A stretch of 64,000 nucleotides of DNA from Antedon mediterranea (Eukaryota; Echinodermata; Crinoidea; Comatulida; Antedonidae). The notes beneath the pieces are model-generated. The model was not told the DNA's origin, searched no databases, and saw only the letters and a list, made by a program, of their open reading frames with translations. Position numbers and translations under genes: made by a program. Positions 14,401 through 26,400 of this stretch are shown piece after piece. The number at the start of each line of letters is the position of its first letter. Positions within the stretch are counted from its first letter, which is position 1. Where the stretch lies: assembly GCF_964355755.1 (NCBI RefSeq), contig NC_092675.1, positions 1,679,001 through 1,743,000 of the forward strand. The letters are read 5' to 3'.

Positions 14401-17400
14401 GGTAACAATTTATGTTATTGATGTAAATGATGAAGCACCTGCCTTTATAGCAAATGCATACAGCAATGGTCTCAATGGATATAAAGTGTCAGTCAGGGAA
14501 AATGTGCAGCCTGGCTTTGCCTTCTTTCAGGTATATGAATTGAATTATATTGATTATAGACTTTATTGATAAGCTGAAAAACAGAATAATACCTATACTA
14601 CCACAATTATATAATTTTCATTATTTTACATGTGTATTCTTTAACATACAATTATGAAAAACTAATAAATAACAATGTATAACTAATTATATGCATATTC
14701 TATACTTACTGAATATGCATGTTTTATTTAGATTGATCACTGAATATGCATGTTTTATATGGATTGATTACTGAATATGCATGCTTTATCAGATTGATAC
14801 TGAATATGCATGTTTTATTTAGATTGATCACTGAATATGCATGTTTTATCTAGATTGATTACTGAATATGCATGTTTTATATAGATTGATTACTGAATAT
14901 GCATGTTTTATCTAGATTGATTACTGAATATGCATGCGTTATATAGATTGATTACTGAATATGCATGCTTTATTTAGATTGATTACTGAATATGCATGTT
15001 TTATATAGATTGGTTACTGAATATGCATGTTTTATTTAGATTGATTACTGAATATGCATGTTTTATATAGATTGATCACTGAATATGCATGTTTTATTTA
15101 GATTGATTACTGAATATGCATGTTTTATATAGATTGATTACTGAATATGCATGTTTTATTTAGATTGATCACTGAATATGCATGTTTTATATGGATTGAT
15201 TACTGAATATGCATGCTTTATCAGATTGATACTGAATATGCATGTTTTATTTAGATTGATCACTGAATATGCATGTTTTATCTAGATTGATTACTGAATA
15301 TGCATGTTTTATATAGATTGATTACTGAATATGCATGTTTTATCTAGATTGATTACTGAATATGCATGCGTTATATAGATTGATTACTGAATATGCATGC
15401 TTTATTTAGATTGATTACTGAATATGCATGTTTTATATAGATTGGTTACTGAATATGCATGTTTTATTTAGATTGATTACTGAATATGCATGTTTTATAT
15501 AGATTGATCACTGAATATGCATGTTTTATTTAGATTGATTACTGAATATGCATGTTTTATATAGATTGATTACTGAATATGCATGTTTTATTTAGATTGA
15601 TTACTGAATATGCATGCTTTATTTAGATTGATTACTGAATATGCATGTTTTATATAGATTGATTACTGAATATGCATGTTTTATTTAGATTGATTACTGA
15701 ATATGCATGTTTTATATAGATTGATCACTGAATATGCATGTTTTATTTAGATTGAATACTGAATATGCATGTTTTATTTAGATTGATCACTGAATATGCA
15801 TGTTTTATTTAGATTGATCACTGAATATGCATGTTTTATTTAGATTGATTACTGAATATGCATGTTTTATTTAGATTGATCACTGAATATGCATGTTTTA
15901 TTTAGATTGATTACTGAATATGCATGCTTTATCAGATTGATCACTGAATATGCATTTTTTATTTAGATTGATTACTGAATATGCATGCTTTATCAGATTG
16001 ATCACTGAATATGCATGCTTTATTTAGATTGAATACTGAATATGCATGTTTTATTTAGATTGATTACTGAATATGCATGCTTTATCAGATTGATCACTGA
16101 ATATGCATGTTTTATATAGATTGATTACTGAATATGCATGCTTATCAGATTGATCACTGAATATGCATGCTTTATTTAGATTGAATACTGAATATGCATG
16201 TTTTATATAGATTGATTACTGAATATGCATGCTTTATCAGATTGATCACTGAATATGCATGTTTTATATAGATTGATTACTACATATACAATGTTGTATA
16301 CAGACTTATTACAGTACTTCTATGTAAGATATACAAGTTAAATAGTTATTCACATTTATCAATACTGATCTTACTATGCTGCAGGTGATGGCAGCTGATC
16401 CTGATCTAGCAGAGAATGGTAAATTTGACTTCAGCATACAGAGCATCACTAACAGTGGTTATGCTATGTTTGCCGTTGAACAACAAGATAACACAGCGAT
16501 TTTAAAGTTTGTTAGTGGAATTTTAGTTGCTCGTGATACTTATGTCATCAGCTTAGCAGCTACAGATAGAGGAATCACAAATACACAGTAAGTTAAAAAA
16601 AAAAGTTAATTATCATTTCATAAAATTTGACTTCTATAGTATATAGGAGATCCAGTGATGTAGCTACAGAATGCAGTGGGTAGTGTCAACGAGTATTGGA
16701 ATGGGAGGGAAAAAAGTATCCAGAGGTTTCTTTGGTGGGTGATGTGTTAGAATTAAAGGTCGAAATAAACTTAAAGCTCTGTCTACACTATCAAACTGTA
16801 TGTGACAAAAAATGTGATGTGCCCATATATGGACATGATGATGTCATCGTGTCCATATTTGGGCACATCACATTTTTTTGTCACATAAAGTTTGTTAGTG
16901 TATTCAGAGATCAACCCAGATCTCTGCATCTTTTTGTGGAATTAAACAGCAATACTCTCATAATTCCTTCCTAATGAAAACTCAATTATTATTTTAGAAC
17001 GTCTGTTACAAGTATTGAAGTTGATATTTTACCAACCAATGATACTAATGCCCCAGAATTCTTGATGAGGCAGTATACAGCTTCTGTGACAGAGGAGGCA
17101 TCGTTTGGGACACTTGTAACTACTCTAACAGTAAGTATTTGTATTGTATTAAACTCATAACATTTGTTATTCATATAATGGTTTTGGTTACTGCCCACCC
17201 TTTAATATTTTAACAAAATTACTGTATATTAGTGTCTTTGAAGTTGTCTAAATCAGGAAAGGAATTAAAAAGCAGTGGCAGATCCAGCAGAACTACTTTT
17301 TAATATCTATTTTTATTATGTTAGTGCTCTCTAGCTTGAACAGTCCTGGATCCTCCCCTGTCACTCAAACTTATGTCTTAACAATGCCCTACACATTTAC

Positions 17401-20400
17401 AGTATTTGTAACTATGACATTTTTTCTTTTCTATACTTACTACTACTTTATTGATTTTTCTTGTTAAAATTAAATTGTTTTTGTAATTAAATTTGTATAC
17501 TGGAAAATATTTTGGTTGATGTTATGTATTCTGTTTTACCTCAGGCTATGGATGAAGATGGTGACACTGTAAGTTATCAGATAACCAATGGAAATACCAA
17601 CGATGCATTTATAATTAAATCCCTCAGGTAATTAGGTACAATAATATTGAATAGTAAATGGTAAGAATTAGTACAGTAGTATAGTTACCTTTCACAAACT
17701 GGACATCATTGTTAGCTGGCTTAAGTGTGGTTCTCACTAGAAACACAACTTAATGCAACCTACGGAACGTAAGAAAATGCCCTTTCAATAATTGTGTTTG
17801 CCCCCGTCTGCGTGAAATCAAACCTGCAGTCAGTGTAGTTGCCGTATACTTTGACCTGATTCACCCTGTGCTTTGCGCTGTGTACTATTTTTCCCAGTGT
17901 TCTTGCATTGTTGTGTGAAATAAAAATTATTTGATTTTGTGTAGCAATGTTTGCAGCACTGTTGCGTCGTCGGTTCCCACTTTGCAGAACTTTGCATCGA
18001 TACTTATTTGCGTTGCATTCTCATGGAAACCACACTTAAAGATGTCTGGAAATCAGCATTCATTTAAAGAATCAGAAATAATGCGGCATGTTATTAATGT
18101 GTTTAAAGTATTTGTATTTACAATTAGTTCTAATTTTTTTTTTTTTAGTGGAGAAGTTAATGTGAACTCTGACCTTGATAGAGAGATGCTGGATTCTTAT
18201 GTCCTAACCATTAAAGCTTCAGATGGAACTTTGGTAAGATACAATTTTGTTTTTAAGTGTCAAAGTTCAAAGTTAAATTTTTTAATATGGGTTTTGAGAT
18301 AACATATTTTATTCCTTACTATACAGTAAGTTGAAATTTTAATTCTATATATATATATATATATATATATTTTATATATTTTGCTATCCAGATGGATACA
18401 GTTTATTTGTACATCACGATATTGGATTCAAACGATAATAATCCAATATTCAACACATCTCACTTGACGTTTATGGTCGATGAAGGTGTCGCAAGTGGCG
18501 AGGTGGTTGGAAAAGTCATGGTAATTAATGAATATTTATGTTATTTGGTTTTTTCTACATCTGTTGGATGGACTATACTGAATTACCATTTTCACTCAAA
18601 TATTGATAGTAAATATTCACTATTAGATATTTAGTAACAACAAAATATGTGACCCACTTTTTTATGTGGCATTTGAATTTTAGATGGGGTTGATTAATTA
18701 ATTTTTCTTTAATATTTTAATTGAATTCAGAAAATTAAAACGATTTTTAAATGTCATTACGACTTTTTCTGATTTATAATGTGATTTTGCAAAACTACAA
18801 GATGGATCTTCATCACATTTATAATATTGATTATTGATTATAGATTTATAATATTGGTTATTGATATTGATTATAGATTTATAATATTGATTATTGATAT
18901 TGAGTATAGATTTATAATATTGGTTATTGATATTGATTATAAATTTATAATATTGATTATTGATACATATGATTAGTATAAAATATAAAATGTATGATTT
19001 TTTAGGCCTATGATCTTGATGAACCAAATTCACCAAACTCGGAAATAGAATACTCTTTGATGTCGAATAGCTTTAATATTGATCCTGTAAGTGGCGTTAT
19101 TACGACTAATAAAGTTCTTGACCGAGAAGACCAACCAGACTACACAATGTCGGTGACAGCACAAGACAAAGCAACCAACCCGCGTAGCACAACAATCATG
19201 GTGTTTGTTATAGTGCTGGATGTTAACGATAATGGACCAATGTTTGAACAAGATATGTATTCAGTCACAGTAGTGGAGAACTCTGCTATTGCTTCTATAT
19301 TAACTGTAAAGGTAAGGCACAAAATATGAATTAAAAAATTATCAAATAAACAGAGCCTTAAAGATATATTGTCCCCCTGAAAAAATAAATCTTTTGACAA
19401 TTTTTTGACACATAATACTTATTTACTTCAACCAAAAATTAGATTGGAAAACAAATTATTTACCTGAAAAAACTTTTAATTCATTCATTTAAAGAAAAAA
19501 AATAGTCAAATCTTCAAACTAATAACAACAAAGCCCCACAGCATGATGACATTTTTTTCAGATACATCCTCATTCATAATTTCTTTCTTATTTTATAGGC
19601 AAGTGACCCTGATCTTAATGCAGAAGTTCAGTACATGATCACCAGTGGGGACACAGGCATGTTTTCAGTTGGTTCAGAATCAGGAGACCTGTTCACACTG
19701 CAACCTTTAGATTATGAGGAGCAACAACTGTTCACATTGCAAATATCTGCAACTGATATCAACCAAGGGGATTCTAATCTTGTAGGCATTGCAACTGTAC
19801 AAGTACAAGTCCAGGTACTAAGCTCAGCAGTTTATGTTTGTCTTAAGATCTGTCTACGCTTTAGTGTGACAAAAAAGTGTGATGTGCCCAAATATGGTAG
19901 TGATATGCCCATATATGGTAGTGATATGACATCATCATGTCCATATAATGATTGACCCTTTGTGTCAATCCTGTAGAATCTTTTGTTTTGGTTTTTAACT
20001 ATTTGGCAATCACTTCACATCTGCCTAAATATGTATTATTTATTTTACAGAACATAAATGACAACAATCCATTGTTTCAAGCAAACGAGTACAAAGGATC
20101 AGTGCCGGAATATGCAGATCTTGGTACAGTTGTTGTTGACAGTATCCTAGCAACAGATGCAGACTTAGGGGTGAGCAGTTAACTCCACTTAAAGATATAT
20201 TGTCCCACTAAAAATTCATTTTTTTTATAGATTTTTTTTCCGTTTTTTTAACAGAATGGATTAACTTTATCAAAACTACAAAATAACCTATTGTTTTTAT
20301 TTCAAAATAGGAATTTGGTCAGGTAACATACAAGCTTCATCCAGAGAGTGCGCTGTTTATCTTCAACGAAAACAAAATTTTAACGAAGACTGGTCTCACG

Positions 20401-23400
20401 AGGGCCACACAGGACAATATTACTGTGAGTAATAGAAGTAAATAGTTTTCCATTGTATTGGTGTGTAGACTATTTATAGTGCTTGAAACTACAGATTCGG
20501 GGGATGACAAGGTGTGTTTGAAAAATTTAATTTATTCATCTCAGAAAATGAAAAATGTGTGAACATTAAAAAAAATTGTAGGGATCAATGGGGCTTTAAA
20601 GTAGTAAATATTTCACTATTTTTGTCAAACATATCTTTCCTCTTTTTAATAATCAGTTTGCATGAATTCCTTGACATTATTCTGTATGATTCTTTATTAA
20701 TATCTACCAAAAATGGATTTAATTAATTTCATTGTTTATTGTAGATGAGTAATTGCATTTTTTTTAAACTGAATATTAGATCTAGATTATGTATGTAGAT
20801 TTTTAAATTTCTTCGGCAATAGAGACTGCTTTTTTTGCTGTGCTTTATTCCACCGCACTCTCATCCTAAAGCTCTGTCTACATTATCAAACTTAAAGTGT
20901 GATATGCCCAAATATGGTAGTGATATGACATCATCACATCATCACATGTTTTTCTCACATAAAGTTTGATAGTGTGGACAGAGCTTTAGATTCAGTAGAT
21001 GTGTTCATTGTTTGATACCTTTACTTCCATTTACATTCACCTCAGCATGCTTTTGTAGTGTTTATCTTTATGGTGTTAGTTTTGACTCTGTATTGCTTGG
21101 TTGATTATGTTGGATTGTGTGGTTAATTGTTGGAACAGCTTATTGGTGAGTATGGATTCTGGCTTGACTCCCACTCTTTTGATTATGATAATTCAATTTA
21201 AAGGCTTAATCACATAATCTATGCTGGTTGAATAAAATACAACTTGTATACTGTATTCGTTATTTCTGTGTACATTAGAACATCTTTGGGATACAACAAT
21301 GCTGGTGTCTCCTGAATATGGTGATACGGCCATACTGCGTTGAAACACCGGTTCTCGTCAGATCACCGAAGTTAAGCAACGTTGGGCCCGGTTGCGTTCT
21401 GGATGGGAGACCGTCTAGAAATCGTGGCGGGTGCTGTATATACTGGAGAGTGATGGTGTAATGGTAATATCGGACTAGCATGTGATAGGCATGGGTTCGA
21501 GGTTATCTGTACCATACTAATTGCATCCTTAGGCAAGATGCTTTAACTCTCATTGCCTAATCTGGTAGGCGCTGCACTGCTGGCTGCCATGGGTCCGTGG
21601 AGGGCCTAATCCGAATTTCCTCACTGAGGACAAATATTAATACAAAAAAAAACAAAAAACAAAAAAAAAACATGTATTACACCTTGTTCATTTTGTGTTC
21701 CTGGATAGAAGAAGTCTTTATGACTTTTTTCTAACGGTACTATGTGATTAGGCGTTTAAATGAATAATAAATGTTGCATAACCAGGCCTGTTTTGTAATT
21801 TTCTTTTGCAGAAATCAAAATTAGTGTTAATAATTATTATATTATTAATGCATTTATTTTACTTTTTGGATTAAAACAACATATTTTTTTTATAAAATGC
21901 AGTTAACTATCATTGCTGAAGACATGGGTGTACCACCACTAAATGGAACAGCATCTATCTTTATTGAAATTACTAACAGAGGGGTGGAATTCTATGAACA
22001 GCCTACATTTCTTCAACCAGAATACAGGTAGGCTACTATTAAATACAAGTGTTTTTTAAAGAAAACAATGTATATATTTTATTAAAAGTTCAATTTAGGA
22101 GAGTACGATACTATCTTTGGCTTTGAGAATCCTTTTCTATTAAAAATTTAAACTTATGTTATTTATACATGTAATATATAATTACACTGATGAAGGGCTA
22201 GTGTTGCCCGAAAGCTCTACAAATTTTTCTGGCTGTTTTTACTTTATTGTTTTGATTTAGCATTTTGCTTATTTTATTTTGTATCTCCATTGAGATCCAG
22301 CCACTGATAATCACAGCATTGTCAGTAATTTGCCTTTGGATTTATAATATATAATTTAACTATTTTTATAGCGCAAATGTAACGGAGAACTCTGTAGTAA
22401 ATACCACAGTGACAACAGTACAAGCACTTGCAAACGAAGGAGAAGTTGTTATATATGAGATTGTTAATGGTAATGAAAATGGTAAGTATAATTAGGTTAA
22501 TATGGTAATGTGTCTTAGTCGTTGATATGCTTGCCCTCAAATCTCATGGTTCTGATTCAATCTCCAGTCTGAGTTTAGAAATTCCAATTTTTTTCAGCTT
22601 TAGTAAAGTATAAGCTTCCGCATGATACAGTTTCCTAATGCTTCCGTCCACGTGAATAGAACTGAACATATACTTCTTTCTGAGTAAGCCACGAAAGATC
22701 ACGAAAAAAGGTGATGTTTTTTTGTGAATGAAACAGAATTGAAATTTAATTTTTTTTAAAATTTAGGATACTTTTGGATCAATTCTGTGAACAACATAGG
22801 AACAATCATGACAAAAACAGTGATAGATAGAGAATCAACTGCTGAATTCAGTCTCACCATTCAGGCTATGGTTGTCACTAACGTCCCTATAGAAATGAAC
22901 AGAAAACGAAAAAGAAAACGAAGAGCAGAAGGTATGATAGAAACTTTGTTCATTTAAAGATGTATTGTCCCCCAAAAAACATGAAAAGTTTATCAATCCT
23001 GTAATTGGCGAGTTACTCGATGTTGGATGCAAATAAAATTTAAAAAAAAAGATCCTTTCTTTCAGATCCAAGTGTGACTATTATTGTGGTAGAAGTTGGT
23101 GATATTAATGACAACCCACCGATATTTGAACAATCGTTATATGTTATTGGCGTGTCAGAAGGGGCAAGCTCTGGAACTGCTATTGTAACTGTGAAGGTAT
23201 GTGTTATACAATATTTTTGACATAAAAAAAGTGTTATGTCATCGTGTCCATATATAAAAACATCACATTTTTTTGTCACATGAAGTTTGATAGTGTAGAC
23301 AGAGCTTAAAGAATGAGATTGACATTTTCCCTTTATGTTTTACTTATAATTGCATATAGGCAGTGGACCCAGATGCGGATAATAATATAGTAAGATATTC

Positions 23401-26400
23401 ATTGCAACCTTATTCAAGTGGCTCAGAGAATGGATTTAAACCGTTTATGATTAACGATGGCAGCGGACGTATCACAACTCTGGAGAAGTTTACGAGCAAT
23501 AGTTTTGAAACTTATAAATTCACTGTCCTTGCCACTGTAAATACACAGGAGTTTTCTGAGGCCACTGCAGATGTCTTTGTAAGTATTGCGTGTGATGTTA
23601 CAGTGGTTTCAACCAGTAATGAGGTTGGTTGTACACAACTGTACAGACATTAATAATAAAATTATCTATTTTTGACATTTATTAAAGTATCGTGTACATT
23701 GCTACCCAGATGTTAATTCATTTATTCCAGGCAATTATGCCCAAATTTATTTATCTTTAGGCCCATAGATCCACAAATATTATACAGTCATCGTGGACTT
23801 TTTTAAAATATAAAAATACTGTACACATAAATATTTAAATACTTTTTAAAATTCCAATTTTTTGTATTTATTCTTTGTTATGTATTTAAAATGTTGAATG
23901 ATTGCTAAATGAATAAATAAAAAGTAAAACTTCTATATAGATAGAAACTATTTAATTGTACATCATTTACTTACCCTATCATCTAAAGTGTGTTGTTCTA
24001 TCAGAAAATGAATAAGAAAAAGAATATTTTATATTTTTAGGTTGCTAAAATCAATGATAATCATCGTACAATATTAGTTCTCTCCACGTCGTATGATGAT
24101 GCTCTACAACATGAAATCAACAATGAGATACAACTGGAGAATGTCCTAAATGCTGAGGTTGAGATTTTTGATATAAGGCCAAGCAGTGACCCTATTAACA
24201 CTGATAATCATTTCTATGCAATTAATCGAGATACTGGGGTGCCATTAACATCAGATGAAATACAGAAGTAAGTTTGATATGGTCTTATTAAAGCCGCATT
24301 CCTTCTTATTTAAGGTCACAAACTGCATTTTATGTAAATTTGAATGCTATGTGGGCTTATTGCGATAATTTTTTCGTCTTTAAACAGTCAAAATGTGAAA
24401 TATAAGTCGATTTTGATAATTCATTTTACCCATCTGCCATTAGAGCGCTGAATGTTAATAGCGAATGATGTGTCTTGGTTTTTGCCATTTTGTTTCTTCT
24501 TTGCATTGTATCTCAACTGATATAATAAGTGGAATTGTTTTCAGATTAATAGACCAAAACACTGATGTCCTGGCCGACACGATCCGGCCAGAGGACGCCT
24601 TTTTAACAGTCATGCAACCCGAACAACTAGTCCAAAATGATGATCCGTGGCAGTTGGAATATATACTTATTATCATCTTTGCCTGTCTTCTGTTTATCTT
24701 CACATTCCTTGCTATTGTTGTTGTATACGTTTCATGGAAAAAGTAAGTATCTTTGCAATTTTGCAATGTACATTTACATATGATTTATATAAAAAGTGGA
24801 ATTCTTAAGCTCTGTCCACACACTATCAAACTAGTGTGATATGCCCATATATGGTACTGTAGTAATATAACATCCTGTCCATATATGGGCATATCACATT
24901 TTTTGATAGTGTAGACAGAGCTTTAAAAAGGAAGAGACTGCATAACAATTACATTTTGAATGAATAATAATAAATTATAGAACCAATTTTTTTATTAAAT
25001 TATGGAATAAAATTATTAATGTAAACAGACGTTTTGTATACTCTCTTAACAGAGCTTCTACAGACAGGTAAACTACACATAAAAATTATCAAATTTGGGA
25101 TCCTTCTTTTTAAAATTATTCATTATATCATTATTATTTTCTGTCCTAATTTGTCTTCTCCCTGGTAAAAAAAAAAAGGCTAAATTTTACTAAAATAAAG
25201 TAATTCAGTTTTATATTGTATTGTCCTTTTTTAAATTATCTTCTTTCCATCCCATAAATGGCAAGTTTCTTACTTGTGATTGTGATGAAATCAATAAATA
25301 TATATAAACTAAATAAAATAACTAAAATATATATATATTTTGGTTGTGTAATCTTGATTTTCATTTGATGTGAGTTATTTATACTCAAATCATAAAATAA
25401 TAAAGTAAATACTACAATACGCATAATAAGAGGTGTTCATCCTACAGATTCAGAGATGAATTGAGTATAAATCTCAGTCTACACTATCAAACTAGGTTGA
25501 CAAAAATGTATTGTGCCCAAATATGGTAGTGATATGACATCATCATGTCAATATATATTGGCACATCACATTTTTTTTTCACATTAAGCTAGACAGAGCT
25601 TTATACTAAATTCATTCATTTTTAAGCATGTTGAAAACAGTTTATATTAAATAATTTTCTTTTTTTTTATTTTTCGAGTTAAAACAGAACAATTATTTTT
25701 ATAACTTATATTAATTCATATCAGTATAATAAATTTTACTATTTTCTGTGTAATTTACTTTAATTTAAATTATATAGAATAGTATTATTTAAAGAAATTG
25801 GTTGTTAGCATTTTCTGTTTATTTTTCAGACGTCAAATGGAGCGTGAAAAACAAGCTAGGATGTATGTGCCCATGTACACTAACCTGACGGCAATCAACG
25901 ACCCAAATGCCACAGAAATGTAAATGAACAATTGTATTCTAAACAATATATTTATTAAATATTTCATTATTTTTTGCAAAAAAATTAATGAATAATTGTA
26001 GTATTGTATAGTTTTGTTTTACGGAAATCAGATACTGTATCAGATACTGTATCAGATACTGTATCAGATACTGTATCAGATACTGTATCTGATACTGTAT
26101 CGGATACTGTATCAGATACTGTATCAGATACTGTATCAGATACTGTATCAGATACTGTATCAGATACTGTATCTGATACAGTATCAGATACTGTATCAGA
26201 TACTGTATCAGATACTGTATCAGATACTGTATCAGATACTGTATCAGATACTGTATCAGATACTGTATCTGATACTGTATCAGATACTGTATCAGATACT
26301 GTATCAGATACTGTATATGCTTTTGAAAGATTTGACTGGTTGTTGTATGTCAATTACATATTTCATACAATTGTATGCATTTATTGTTTCTTCAAATTTT

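Noticed and set aside
14710-16282. CRISPR-like array of regular repeats
   Set aside because: Units are contiguous 31-mers without unique spacers, in a eukaryotic intron: a satellite.
21321-21440. Functional 5S rRNA gene
   Set aside because: Several substitutions at normally conserved positions, fusion to a tRNA-like body, and a second decayed copy in the same arrangement point to a SINE.
21275-21481. Minus-strand frame across the 5S-like sequence
   Set aside because: The region is explained by a 5S/tRNA SINE on the + strand.
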